A stretch of DNA of 64,000 nt, taken from contig NZ_LMUD01000014.1 in the NCBI RefSeq assembly GCF_009766095.1, positions 481,991 to 545,990 on the forward strand, read 5' to 3'. Under the pieces are notes generated by a model. The model ran no database searches, was not told the DNA's origin, and was given only the letters and a program-made list of their open reading frames with translations. Made by a program: the position numbers and the translations under genes. Shown piece after piece: positions 43,087 through 52,650 of this stretch. How positions within the stretch are numbered: position 1 is the stretch's first letter; each line of letters starts with the position of its first letter. Origin of the DNA: Granulicella sp. S190. GTDB taxonomy: Bacteria; Acidobacteriota; Terriglobia; Terriglobales; Acidobacteriaceae.

Positions 43087-44994
43087 CTAGTGTGGCTTTT
43101 GTCTGCTTATTTCCGCGTTCGATTTCCCTTTCGCAGGGGGGTCGAGGAGACCGGAAATAATTCCCTTTCCCTCCTGAATCGTGAAGAATCGATCCACGGA
43201 CGACAGCATCACCTGTTCTACAACTCCGCTGGGCCAACGAATTTCTAATGCGTCTATGGAAGTTGCGTCGCCGATTCCAAAGTGTGGCCGCTGATCATTG
43301 GAGGACTCATAACTGCCGCCGCTCAACACATCCGCTCGCTGACGCACTCCCCCAACCGTGAGATATACCGTGGCACCTATGGCATCCCGGGGACTCTTCG
43401 GCCCTCCGATCAGCTTCAACCCAACCCAATGATGATGGTCGGGATTGACATCCCGCATCAACGAAGGCACGTGGTCCATGGAATTGATGACCACATCTGT
43501 CTTCCCATCATTGAATAAATCTCCAAAGGCCGCTCCCCTGCCGGGAATCACCTCAGCCAGTCCAGTTCCCGTAACCGCCGGCATGACCTCGAATTTCTTT
43601 CCCTTATCGACGTTATGGAATAACAGCGGACGTTGCGCGTAAGAAGTCCCCCAGTCGTACTTATCAACCTGGGGATAGACATGTCCGTTGACCAGGAAGA
43701 TGTCCTTCCAACCGTCGTTGTCATAATCGATGAACTCAGTCGCCCAAGTCAGAAAGGGGTATGTGACCTCAGCGATCCCCATCTCAGGACTTATCTCAGT
43801 AAACCCCTGCTCTCCGCCATTTCTAAAGAGCGGTTTGTAGTCGTCGGAGAATGTTCCCGTGTATAGGTCAACTAATCCGTTATTGAGATAGTCTCCTACT
43901 GCTAATCCCATGCCAGCCTGATCACGTCCCTGTTGGTTTAACGCGAACCCTGAGTAGTAGCTGGCATCTTCAAATGTTCCATCTCCATTGTTCATGTAGA
44001 GATAGTTAGGGGATGAATCATTTGTAACTACGAGATCGACCTTTCCGTCATTATTGATATCGACAAACGTTGCGGTGAAACCATAGTAGTGGGCCTTGTC
44101 GGAAACACCCGCTTTTTCACTCACGTCGGTAAATGTGCCGTCGCCGTTGTTGTGAAAGAGATGATCCCCCTCCCCTTGCAGACCGCGCGGGCCGCATAGC
44201 GTGTTTACTCCACGAAACTGGCAGTAGAGCAACCCCACTGCCTCCGAGCCAGGATCGGGCGGGTGATTTACATCGTAGTGGACATAGCCTGGAACGAAGA
44301 GATCGAGTCGCCCATCCCCGTCGTAGTCTCCAAACGTAGCGCCGGTAGACCAGTTCCCCAGGGTTACACCTGCTTTTTCCGCGACGTCGGTAAACGTTCC
44401 ATCATGATTGTTGTGATACAGGCGGTTTTTGCCGAAGTTTGAGACATAGATGTCAGGCCAACCGTCGTTATCGTAATCTCCTATCGCGACACCATAGCCC
44501 CAACGATCGTTTACGACTCCAGCCCTGGCTGCAATATCTGTGAATGTTCCGTCGTGATTGTTATGAAACAGAGCCGCATGGGGGGCTGGCGCGGTTCCTC
44601 GCAAGGCATCGTAGGTGGAGCCGTTCACCATATAGATATCCAGCCAGCCGTCGTTGTCATAGTCCAATAAAGCGACTCCAGAGCCGGTCGTCTCCAGAAT
44701 GTACTTTTTTTCAGGCGTTCCCATCACGTGATGCCAAACCGTTAATCCGGCTTGTTGGGCAATATCTTTGTAGATAATCGGCCCGTCTTTCACGAACCCG
44801 CCGGCAGTGATCGGGCGCATCTCAGAGTCTTTGACAGCAGCAAATACACCAGCAGTCGAGGATCCTCCTCGCGGAGTTGCCGGGACAGCCTGATCCTGGG
44901 CGGATAGCGGCACGGGCTTATTCGCCTCCTGGGCCGTCCCAAGAACACCTGAAATAAACATGGGAAAAAGGATTGTTCTTAAAAGATATTTCAT
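43087..44994 (-). CDS. CRTAC1-family FG-GAP/ASPIC-UnbV protein
   Basis: A 635-residue exported protein (signal peptide LLRTILFPMFISGVLGTAQ). It forms a beta-propeller of FG-GAP/VCBS repeats with calcium-binding DYDNDGWLDIY, DYDNDGWPDIY and DYDGDGRLDLF loops, plus repeated FHNNHDGTFTDIA strands. The C-terminal ASPIC/UnbV domain (about 530-610) has HHWVGLKLIGGPKSPRDAIG and SSNDQRPHFGIG. Such proteins are abundant in Acidobacteriota and lack a proven function. First gene of the four-gene minus-strand cluster. The 261-base gap upstream (44995-45255) holds no recognisable gene. Confidence 0.92.
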   Translation of the reverse strand: MKYLLRTILFPMFISGVLGTAQEANKPVPLSAQDQAVPATPRGGSSTAGVFAAVKDSEMRPITAGGFVKDGPIIYKDIAQQAGLTVWHHVMGTPEKKYILETTGSGVALLDYDNDGWLDIYMVNGSTYDALRGTAPAPHAALFHNNHDGTFTDIAARAGVVNDRWGYGVAIGDYDNDGWPDIYVSNFGKNRLYHNNHDGTFTDVAEKAGVTLGNWSTGATFGDYDGDGRLDLFVPGYVHYDVNHPPDPGSEAVGLLYCQFRGVNTLCGPRGLQGEGDHLFHNNGDGTFTDVSEKAGVSDKAHYYGFTATFVDINNDGKVDLVVTNDSSPNYLYMNNGDGTFEDASYYSGFALNQQGRDQAGMGLAVGDYLNNGLVDLYTGTFSDDYKPLFRNGGEQGFTEISPEMGIAEVTYPFLTWATEFIDYDNDGWKDIFLVNGHVYPQVDKYDWGTSYAQRPLLFHNVDKGKKFEVMPAVTGTGLAEVIPGRGAAFGDLFNDGKTDVVINSMDHVPSLMRDVNPDHHHWVGLKLIGGPKSPRDAIGATVYLTVGGVRQRADVLSGGSYESSNDQRPHFGIGDATSIDALEIRWPSGVVEQVMLSSVDRFFTIQEGKGIISGLLDPPAKGKSNAEISRQKPH

Positions 44995-45255
44995 AGCCTC
45001 TCAGCAAGTCGATTCGGATAGACCACGGCTAACCTTCACGTTCAAAAAAAATATTCATCGGCATAAGCTTCGATTTCATAGAATCATCGGCTTTATAGTT
45101 GTGAGTGTCCATCACTATTTATTCTGCGGATTACACGATGAAGGAGCCGGTTTGAATTCCTGCCAGAGGTTGATACTAAGCCAAGATGGTTAGAATGCAT
45201 TGGGTCGAACGCAAATCCACCACAAGACCATCGCCAGGGGAGACTGGCTCGAAGT

Positions 45256-46614
45256 TTACGCCCGTACAAGATCGTTTTTTCCAGCCCTCACCGTCGCGAT
45301 TGAGAAGGAGAAAGCCGCCACGCACACATACGACACCAGCGGAACAATATATGCCATCGCAACACTATGACCCCACTCAGAAATCAATCCCATCAGCGGA
45401 GTCAGCACTGCACCACCAACAATGGCCATCACCAGCAGTGATCCGCCGATTTTTGTATTTGAGCCAAGTCCCTTCAACCCCAATGCAAAGATCGTGGGGA
45501 ACATGATCGACATAAAAAAGCTGGTAAAGAACATCGCAAACAACCCGACCCATCCCGGAAAAAATATTGCAACCGCGACAAGCACAATATTGGCTACGCT
45601 GTAGTAGCCCATCAACGTCTGCGGTGCTATCCTTTGCATCAACCAAGCCGAACTAAACCGCCCCAACGCAAACGCGACCAGAGTTCCTGTCAAAAAGAAT
45701 CCAGCCAACTTCTCGGTCTGATGCGCATAGGTTTCGACATATTGAATGAAGTAACTCCAGGTACCGACCTGCGCCCCCACATACAAAAATTGGACAGCCA
45801 CCGAGATCATGAAACGCGGGTTGTGCAGCAAATCAGAGAGCCGCCCACGATTCTCGCTCGAAGTTTCTGCCTCGTGCTCATTCGAGATCGCGGGAAATTT
45901 TGTACACATCAGAATCATAGCCAGAGCGAACGCGATTCCGCCGAGCGCCAGATAAGGCTTAACGACACGTAAAGTCTCGTAACGCAGGTAAGCCTCATAC
46001 GTATGCTGTGCTTTGCTTAAAGCAACTGCCGCTGGAGACATCTCTACTCCGGAGAAGATAAAGATAGTCCCGATGAGAACTCCGGTGATCGCGCCAAGAG
46101 GGTTGAACGCCTGGGCCAGATTGAGTCGCCGCTCCGAGCTTGAAGGGTCGCCCAACTGCGTAATAAATGGGTTAGACGCGGTCTCTAGAAAAGCTAGCCC
46201 ACTTGCGATCACAAACAGGGCAAACAGAAAAAACGAATACTGACCCACAGCTGCTGCCGGCCAGAAGAGGAAAGTGCCAATGCCAAAGAGCAATAGCCCG
46301 ACGATCATCCCTATCTTGTATCCGACCCTTCGCATCAGCATGGCTGCCGGGATGGCCAGCAGAAAATACCCCATATAAAATGCCGACTGCACCAGACCAG
46401 CCTCGAAGCGAGTAATCGTAAACGACTTCATAAACTGCCGAATCAGAACATCGTTCAGATTATTAGGTATGCCCCACAGGAAAAACAGAGAGCTAACCAG
46501 AACGAAAGGAGTCGTATTGCCGGCTCGAATGAGTGGCAGGGAGGAACCCGACGTCTGCCCTTCTACGGACTGTGTATCGGAATATTTAGCGGATTGGGTA
46601 GGAACAGGAAGCAT
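45256..46614 (-). CDS. fucP: FucP-type sugar:H+ symporter (MFS)
   Basis: 452 residues with 12 membrane helices. The FHS/FucP family pattern is clear: SLFFLWGIPNNLNDVLIRQF in helix 1 with the Asp needed for proton coupling, YFLLAIPAAMLMRRVGYKIG between helices 2 and 3, LETASNPFITQLG in helix 4-5, and FPTIFALGLKGLG in helix 10. It imports L-fucose or a related hexose. It ends a three-gene minus-strand unit with a dehydrogenase and a fuconolactonase-like hydrolase, which supports fucose or rhamnose use. Confidence 0.88.
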   Translation of the reverse strand: MLPVPTQSAKYSDTQSVEGQTSGSSLPLIRAGNTTPFVLVSSLFFLWGIPNNLNDVLIRQFMKSFTITRFEAGLVQSAFYMGYFLLAIPAAMLMRRVGYKIGMIVGLLLFGIGTFLFWPAAAVGQYSFFLFALFVIASGLAFLETASNPFITQLGDPSSSERRLNLAQAFNPLGAITGVLIGTIFIFSGVEMSPAAVALSKAQHTYEAYLRYETLRVVKPYLALGGIAFALAMILMCTKFPAISNEHEAETSSENRGRLSDLLHNPRFMISVAVQFLYVGAQVGTWSYFIQYVETYAHQTEKLAGFFLTGTLVAFALGRFSSAWLMQRIAPQTLMGYYSVANIVLVAVAIFFPGWVGLFAMFFTSFFMSIMFPTIFALGLKGLGSNTKIGGSLLVMAIVGGAVLTPLMGLISEWGHSVAMAYIVPLVSYVCVAAFSFSIATVRAGKNDLVRA

Positions 46615-46641
46615 TTAGTGTTCTCGCAGGCGCCAATACAA

Positions 46642-47655
46642 TTAGTCGAGACGGATCATAATCTTTGAGAAGCGGCACGGATCGATACTCCACTTTGCAA
46701 ACAACTCCGCCGCTTCAGCTAAAGGCACAACGATACTAACTGTTTCGTCTACTGGAAAACGACCCTGCTCCAGCATCTGAATTACAGCGCGAAAGTCCTC
46801 CGGAAGAGCGTTTCTTGAACCAAGAATATCCAGCTCTTTTTGCACGAATAGCTTCGTCTCATAGGCCACAGGATCCTTTGCGTAGCCGATATACACTACG
46901 CGCCCAGTAAAGGCGACCTCTTCGACTGCTGCACGAAACGTCTCTGAATGACCAATGGCTTCGATCACCACATCTGGACCTCGACCAGCGGTTATCTTTG
47001 CAAGACGCTCATGCAAACCCTCACACTTGGTATTGATCGTATCCGTCGCGCCAGCCTTCCGCGCGATGTTCAACTTTCCATCATCGACATCAACCGCAAT
47101 AGTCCTGGCCCCTCTGAAGCCCGAAGCTGCAACGGCACCAAGACCAACGCCTCCGCAACCAAGGATAGCCACGATATCTGTCTCCGTAACGCGTCCGCGC
47201 GCCACTGCGTGGAAGCCAATCGTCAGCGGCTCGACCAGGCAAAGCTCCTTTAATGAAAGATGAGCCGGATATAATTTTTCGGGCGGCAGCGATATGTACT
47301 CGGTCAAAGCGCCATCGCGTTGAACCCCCAGCGTCTGGTTGAACTGGCACGCATTGGGTCTGCCGCGCTTGCAGGATGCGCAATGCCCACAGCTTGTATA
47401 AGGCGACAAAGTAACGTTCGTCCCAGCGGACAGAGCAGGGTATCCTGGCATATCCTCCAACACCGTAGCCGCAACTTCATGTCCGATGATTCGAGGAAAC
47501 GAAACCATCGGATTTTTGCCACGGTAGCTATTTAGATCGCTGCCGCACAATCCTACTCTCTTTACCTGCAGTCGAACTTCACCCTCCGGGCATACAAGCG
47601 GTGGCACCTCTTCAATCGCAACCTCTCCTGGTTCCTTCAATACCAACGCCTGCAT
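46642..47655 (-). CDS. Zinc-dependent medium-chain dehydrogenase
   Basis: A 337-residue MDR-family polyol/sugar-acid dehydrogenase. Catalytic zinc ligands Cys37 in VGLCGSD and GHE in RIIGHEVAA; structural zinc cysteines in TSCGHCASCKRGRPNAC; Rossmann motif GCGGVGLGAVAA. It oxidises a secondary alcohol with NAD(P). In this cluster it could be the fucose or fuconate dehydrogenase, or an L-galactonate-like dehydrogenase; the sequence does not decide. It lies 27 bases before fucP. Confidence 0.88.
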   Translation of the reverse strand: MQALVLKEPGEVAIEEVPPLVCPEGEVRLQVKRVGLCGSDLNSYRGKNPMVSFPRIIGHEVAATVLEDMPGYPALSAGTNVTLSPYTSCGHCASCKRGRPNACQFNQTLGVQRDGALTEYISLPPEKLYPAHLSLKELCLVEPLTIGFHAVARGRVTETDIVAILGCGGVGLGAVAASGFRGARTIAVDVDDGKLNIARKAGATDTINTKCEGLHERLAKITAGRGPDVVIEAIGHSETFRAAVEEVAFTGRVVYIGYAKDPVAYETKLFVQKELDILGSRNALPEDFRAVIQMLEQGRFPVDETVSIVVPLAEAAELFAKWSIDPCRFSKIMIRLD

Positions 47656-47683
47656 AGCAATCCCCTTACTCGAAGTGCTTCTC

Positions 47684-48601
47684 TTAGTACTTCGCGTCAG
47701 AATCCGACACTGCGTCTAACTGGTATACCTTTGCTGCAACGATTCCAAAGATAAGTTCCTTCTCCGTAACTGTAAGCTTTGAAAGCAGCTGGTCCAGTGT
47801 TGCAAACCATCGCTCATACCCTGAAGCCAACGTGCACACAGGCCAATCTGAACCAGCCAGCAAACGTTTAGGGCCGAACGTCTCCAGACCCAGATCAACA
47901 TACGGTCTCAAGTTCTCAACGGTCCATGTCTGCCAGTCGGCTTCGGTTACCAGGCCGGAGATTTTACAGTAGACGTGCTCCCGCTTCGCCAGCTCACGTA
48001 TTTGGTTGTTCCATGGCTCCAGGACTCCTGCTGCAATACGGGGCTTCGCCATATGGTCCAGCACAAAGATCTGATTGGGATGACGATCCACCATCTCAAT
48101 GACCTGCCGCAGCATGTGGGGTACCACGAGAATGTCATATACCAGTCCTGCTTGACCCATCGCGGCGATTCCTTCGTTGAAGTCCGTTCGCACCATATAG
48201 TCATCCGGCTCTGCCTGGAGAACATGGCGAAGTCCTTTCAACAGACGATGTTGTCGAAGCTCTTCCAGAACTTCTGGAAAGTCAGGACTGACGAGAGGAG
48301 CCCAGCCAACCACCCCGCAGATCCAACGTGCGCGCTCTGGTTGTGCTTCTGCTAACTTCAGCAGCCATCGCGTCTCCTCCAGGCTTTGACGCGCCTGGAC
48401 GCTCACCACACCATCCATCTTTACAGATTTCAACTTTGAGATCAGATCTCCGGGAAGATAGTCCCGTCGTAGCGTTGCCATCGACTCGTCGATCCATTCA
48501 TATTCTTCTGGGGAGTAGCGCCAAAAGTGGTGATGGGCATCAATGCGAATTGTCGTACGAGCTTTAGCGCTCTCCAAATCGGCGTGGATTCGATTGACCA
48601 T
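47684..48601 (-). CDS. Amidohydrolase-family lactonase (L-fuconolactonase-like)
   Basis: 305 residues of the COG3618 amidohydrolase group. The HxH metal motif is IDAHHHFWRY; later metal and active-site blocks are FVLDHMAKP (His) and LLAGSDWPVC (Asp), with KISGLVTEADW typical of fuconolactonases and rhamnonolactonases. It would open the aldonolactone formed by the dehydrogenase next to it. First gene of the minus-strand sugar operon. Confidence 0.86.
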   Translation of the reverse strand: MVNRIHADLESAKARTTIRIDAHHHFWRYSPEEYEWIDESMATLRRDYLPGDLISKLKSVKMDGVVSVQARQSLEETRWLLKLAEAQPERARWICGVVGWAPLVSPDFPEVLEELRQHRLLKGLRHVLQAEPDDYMVRTDFNEGIAAMGQAGLVYDILVVPHMLRQVIEMVDRHPNQIFVLDHMAKPRIAAGVLEPWNNQIRELAKREHVYCKISGLVTEADWQTWTVENLRPYVDLGLETFGPKRLLAGSDWPVCTLASGYERWFATLDQLLSKLTVTEKELIFGIVAAKVYQLDAVSDSDAKY

Positions 48602-48996
48602 AGTTCTCTTTCCGTCTGGACGATCACACTACATTATGGTCTGGCACAATGGCTGCTTATCTCGACGACCATGTCCCTATCTTCTACAGCGTAGCGCGCT
48701 TTCAGACTAATCCACTTGTTCTCACATACAGATCAGTGGGTTCGACATATAGCGATGGGCAACACAGAAACCAAAGAGCAACCTTCGGCAAACCCACGCC
48801 ATACGCTCTGCATATAGTCTACTAAGGACGGTACGCTACGACTCGGCAGGGGCTAGATGTCAGAACCGGATATGTTCTCAAAACATGACATCCTTTGCAG
48901 ACTGTCTTTCCCTAGCATCCCAACCGCCTTCTAGAATGACATAAGCAAACCAAGAAGAGAGTGGCATGCGAAAATTGCACTGGCGGTTAGGGCATG
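48602..48996. other. Gap upstream of the sugar operon; no gene seen
   Basis: No open frame with a ribosome-binding site or recognisable product. It should contain the promoter of the minus-strand sugar operon near 48605-48680. Confidence 0.4.
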
Positions 48997-49024
48997 AAAA
49001 AAGCCTCCTGGGCTGAGAGGCTTT
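48997..49024 (-). terminator. Intrinsic terminator of tRNA-Leu
   Basis: On the minus strand AAAGCCTC (49024-49017) pairs with GAGGCTTT, followed by an unbroken run giving TTTTTT down to 48997. It is 36 bases downstream of the tRNA-Leu 3' end. Confidence 0.8.
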
Positions 49025-49059
49025 GGCCTTTGTTACCAATTCATTTGTGTAGCTTATCT

Positions 49060-49146
49060 TGGTGCCGGGAGGGGGGGTCGAACCCCCACGACCTTGCGGT
49101 CGGCGGATTTTGAGTCCGCTGCGTCTGCCAGTTCCGCCATCCCGGC
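49060..49146 (-). tRNA. tRNA-Leu (CAA)
   Basis: An 87-nt class II tRNA including encoded CCA. Acceptor GCCGGGA/TCCCGGC, discriminator A. The anticodon arm GCGGA-CTCAAAA-TCCGC gives CAA. The long variable arm CGACC-gcaa-GGTCG is typical of Leu, and the T arm is GGGGG-TTCGACC-CCCCC. Confidence 0.96.
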
Positions 49147-49714
49147 TTTGCTCTGTAAATCTTGATGAGCGTTGCTGATAAACCTGCGCGCCGTCATCAA
49201 AAATTTAGGCAACTATTACTACCAGTTACTACAGGTTGAAGCCGCTTGAGCTTTTTAAGTATCGCATACTCGTTGGACCGCCGTCAGACCGCGTCACATG
49301 CCTATAGTTGCGGTCAGAAAAGGACAACTGGATCGATCCGTTTCAAAGTTGGGTATCGCATGAATTTTTCTCACCTCAGCTCAGAAAGCACATCATTTAG
49401 TTAAGTTAAAGTTGGGATTTTCTCTGTAGATCGATGTTCTCCTGCGCCCACTGTCGGAGTATGGTCGAGATAGTGTCATCTCACTGTTCCGATGTATGCG
49501 TCCGTCGTAAAACCTACTGTAAAAGTCAGCTGCTGAGGCACCATGGCACGAAGCGAACTTGGCGAATTCCCACGAGCGAGTCGTGGAAACTCCTATCTCA
49601 CACAGCAGGCCTTCCTTCCAACTACGGAGCGTGTAAAAGATCTTCGCCGTGAAGAGGTTTCCGGGTTTGATAGTGGCGCAGTTTGCGCGCAGGCACCGCG
49701 ATATAAAAGCGAAG
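49147..49714. other. 568-base gap; no convincing gene
   Basis: A frame at 49543-49797 (MARSELGEFPRASRGNS) has no ribosome-binding site or family and runs into the antisense of the ROK kinase. I see no other structure except promoter space for tRNA-Leu. Confidence 0.4.
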
Positions 49715-50635
49715 TTAACTTCGCTTTAGCGGCCAAAGCCAGGCGGCACCACGGACACCACTGGAGTCTCCAAACTTGGCGGGAAAGACAGGCGTAGACG
49801 CCTCTCCTCCAAACACGTAGGCAGGGAGTAACTTTGGTAGAGCTTCATAGATGTGACTGAGCCGGGATACGCCGCCACCGATCACAATTACGTCCGGATC
49901 GAGTATGTTGATCACGTTGGAAAGTCCGCGTGCCAGACGATCCTCAAATCGCCCGATTGCTGCTAGCGCCGCAGAATCTCCTGCTTCAAAATCTGCAACA
50001 ATCTCTCGTGTGGTGAGAGCGTTGCCTGTGGTTTTTTTGTAGTCCAAAGCGATTCCCGTACCTGAGACCCACATTTCCATGCATCCGAACTTACCGCAGT
50101 AGCATTCGGGCCCGGGGGACTCCTCAGGCTTTGGCCAAGGCAGAGGGTTGTGGCCCCACTCACCGGCCACACCATTAGGACCTTCGTGAACGCAGCCTTC
50201 GAGGGCGACTCCACCACCGCATCCGGTCCCAAGAATTACGCCGTAGACAATTCTCACTCCAGCCGCAGCGCCGTCAGTAGCCTCGGAGACCGCGAGGCAG
50301 TTTGCGTCGTTCGCCACTCTAACTTCGCGGCCTAATGCAGAGATTAGATCTTTGTGAAATGGCCGGCCATTCAGCCAGGTAGAATTAGAGTTTTTTACAA
50401 GACCAGTAACCCGCGAAACGGTGCCTGGAATTCCCGCTCCGACTGTACCAGCCTGGCCGGTCTCAGCCTCCATTTGGTGAACCAACGCAACGATTGCCCT
50501 GACCGTCCCTTCATAGTCCTCTCGCGGAGTATCGACGCGCTGACGAGCCAATTCCAATCCATGTTTATCAATAGCAAGTGCTTCAATCTTTGTCCCGCCG
50601 AGATCAATACCGATCCGCATCCCCGTGTCAGTCAT
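49715..50635 (-). CDS. ROK-family sugar kinase
   Basis: About 306 residues. ATP-binding DLGGTKIEALAID at the N-terminus, catalytic-base region VANDANCLAVSEA, ROK signature GVILGTGCGGGVALEG, then HNPLPWP and the zinc-binding CYCGKFGCMEMWVSG. The GGGAAGG 7 bases upstream supports ATG 50635 (MTDTGMRIGIDLGG) over the longer form from 50650. It phosphorylates glucose, fructose or a related hexose; the ECYCGKFGCME motif is common to fructokinase-like and glucokinase-like ROK enzymes. End of a long minus-strand gene run. Confidence 0.9.
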   Translation of the reverse strand: MTDTGMRIGIDLGGTKIEALAIDKHGLELARQRVDTPREDYEGTVRAIVALVHQMEAETGQAGTVGAGIPGTVSRVTGLVKNSNSTWLNGRPFHKDLISALGREVRVANDANCLAVSEATDGAAAGVRIVYGVILGTGCGGGVALEGCVHEGPNGVAGEWGHNPLPWPKPEESPGPECYCGKFGCMEMWVSGTGIALDYKKTTGNALTTREIVADFEAGDSAALAAIGRFEDRLARGLSNVINILDPDVIVIGGGVSRLSHIYEALPKLLPAYVFGGEASTPVFPAKFGDSSGVRGAAWLWPLKRS

Positions 50636-50683
50636 CCAAACCCTTCCCATCTTTGTAAATAAATAAAAACAAAATTTTTGGCG

Positions 50684-51733
50684 TTACTGTACTTTGCCAT
50701 AGGGACGTAATCTTCGCAGCTCGGTGCCGCACGCGATTGCATTCAGAGCCGCAAACTTCAGGTTATCCGCAGCCAGCCAAAGCCAGAAACGCTTTCCCTG
50801 ACCTCCATCGCCAGTACACACTCGCACCATAAGGTTCTCCTGCCCTGCGGCACTTAGATTGCTCGGCGGATCGGACTCCTCATTGACTACGTCTATATGC
50901 TCCCCGCCTAGCGCCGTCTCCAAATCTTTCAACGTAGCTTCTTCTGTGAGTTCGATCAACATCGAAACAACATATCCATGGAACACTGGGGCTTGCACAA
51001 CCTGTAACGCGAGACTGGGTAACCTCGAATCAGCCAACCCGGCGTAATGTTTATGGATGCGTTGTTCTGTAATATTCAGCCTCACCTTCGCAGCATCGCC
51101 CAAGGAAGGCAATAGGTTGAAGGCCACCTGCGCATCGTACTGCTCTCGAGGCAACGTCTGAAACGAAAGCAGCGTAACCGTCTGCTGATGCAACTCATCC
51201 ATGGCAGCGCGTCCATATTCGGACGCTGGCTCTAGTACAGTTGCAGCAACGCTCCTCAAAGGCAACTTCGCCTGCACCCTTCCTGCGATCAGAGCAAGCA
51301 TTACAGCAACCGGATGCGCACTTACTACGGCAGGCGTCTTCAAATCTGGCTGTAAATGATCCGCCAGACCATGACCTGTAAGCGCTTCAGACACCCACGG
51401 CGCCCGCACGAGAACATCCTTCTCGCCGTCTAAGGCATAAGTCAAGTCGACAATGCTTGCGCCGGCTCGTCGCGCGACTTGCCAATGCTTCTTCGTCACA
51501 GCCGCATCCCCTGCAAAGAAGACGAAGTCCATTCGATCAAACGAAGATGGGTCCAGCCGCTGGATAAACGCAACCTCGTCCCCCGCTGCCGTCACTTGTC
51601 CGACTGCCTTTTCTTCATCGAGTAGCACGAAGTCCGAAGCTCCCAGCGACGATTCACCCAGTTCCTCGCTCAACTCCTTGCCGGCAAGCGAGGAGGCCCC
51701 TACGATTCCAATTCGATACACTCGGTCCGTCAT
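50684..51733 (-). CDS. Asd/USG-1-like protein lacking the catalytic cysteine
   Basis: 349 residues with the two-domain layout of aspartate-semialdehyde dehydrogenase: Rossmann start YRIGIVGASSLAGKELSEEL, MDFVFFAGDAAVTKKH, and later AFNLLPSLGD and QAPVFHGYVVSM. Where active enzymes have the nucleophilic Asn-Cys-Thr segment this one reads VVSAHPVAVMLAL. With no cysteine there, dehydrogenase activity is unlikely. This resembles the E. coli Usg protein, an Asd paralogue of unclear role. It sits between pssA and the ROK kinase on the same strand. Confidence 0.8.
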   Translation of the reverse strand: MTDRVYRIGIVGASSLAGKELSEELGESSLGASDFVLLDEEKAVGQVTAAGDEVAFIQRLDPSSFDRMDFVFFAGDAAVTKKHWQVARRAGASIVDLTYALDGEKDVLVRAPWVSEALTGHGLADHLQPDLKTPAVVSAHPVAVMLALIAGRVQAKLPLRSVAATVLEPASEYGRAAMDELHQQTVTLLSFQTLPREQYDAQVAFNLLPSLGDAAKVRLNITEQRIHKHYAGLADSRLPSLALQVVQAPVFHGYVVSMLIELTEEATLKDLETALGGEHIDVVNEESDPPSNLSAAGQENLMVRVCTGDGGQGKRFWLWLAADNLKFAALNAIACGTELRRLRPYGKVQ

Positions 51734-51801
51734 ATACTCCTGAAAGTCGCCTAAAAATAACCACTAAACGGCAGACTATTATTTCATCCGGCGGACTGGC
51801 A

Positions 51802-52650
51802 TCAATGACCGATGCCAGTGGAATGTCTCCGTTCTCTACCCCACGAATAAGCCAACCGAGCCACCACGCCGGACACCAGATAAGCCATTGCCAGAATGAT
51901 CAGCATGTACTCGGAATAAAGAATAATCAGGGCACCAATAAACGCGATTACGGCTACAAGCTGGAAGGGATGGCGTTTGCCAAGCGTTATCTCCTTCGCA
52001 CTCCAAAACCGCCAGTTGCTGACCATCAAAAAACTCGTGAACACAAGGAGGCACAACCACACCACCGAAATCCACGGATTATCAATAGGGGACCCGTGCT
52101 GGAAGTGGATCACAGAACTGATTACACCCGCACCAGCGGGGATTGGCATACCTACAAAATATTTCTTGCCTGGCCTGCCCGGGTTGCGTGGTTGCGGGTT
52201 AATGCTGATATTGAATCTGGCAAGCCTGCTCGCTCCGCAGATAAGGAAGATGAAGCACACAAAGACACCGATGTGTACGATCTGCTCTCTCGCGTGGGGA
52301 TGCGCCATGAGAGGCAGCATCCGAAATCCCCATATATAGGCCAAGAGACTGGGAGCCACGCCAAAGGTAATAACGTCGGCCAAAGAGTCCAACTCTTTCC
52401 CGAAGTCGCTCGTCGTGTTCGTCATTCGGGCGATAATACCGTCAAGGCCGTCGAACAAAACCGCAATTCCCAGTGCAAGAGCAGCTCGATCAAAGTAACT
52501 TTGGTCAGCAGCTGATCCCTGGATACTTTGCGTGATCGCATAGTAGCCGGCAGCCATGTTGCCGGCGGTGAATAACGACGGCAGCACATACATTCCTCGG
52601 CTTGGCTGTCGCCTCATCTTAGCGTCAGTATCGATCTGCGCATCTTCCAT
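51802..52650 (-). CDS. pssA: CDP-diacylglycerol-serine O-phosphatidyltransferase
   Basis: 282 residues, multi-pass membrane enzyme. The CDP-alcohol phosphatidyltransferase motif DGLDGIIARMTNTTSDFGKE followed by LDSLAD carries the metal-binding Asp residues. It makes phosphatidylserine from CDP-diacylglycerol and serine. The start overlaps the psd stop by one base, so the two consecutive steps to phosphatidylethanolamine are co-expressed. Confidence 0.93.
   Translation of the reverse strand: MEDAQIDTDAKMRRQPSRGMYVLPSLFTAGNMAAGYYAITQSIQGSAADQSYFDRAALALGIAVLFDGLDGIIARMTNTTSDFGKELDSLADVITFGVAPSLLAYIWGFRMLPLMAHPHAREQIVHIGVFVCFIFLICGASRLARFNISINPQPRNPGRPGKKYFVGMPIPAGAGVISSVIHFQHGSPIDNPWISVVWLCLLVFTSFLMVSNWRFWSAKEITLGKRHPFQLVAVIAFIGALIILYSEYMLIILAMAYLVSGVVARLAYSWGRERRHSTGIGH

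Noticed and set aside
49543-49797. 84-codon frame after tRNA-Leu
   Set aside because: No ribosome-binding site or family, and its last third is antisense to the ROK kinase.
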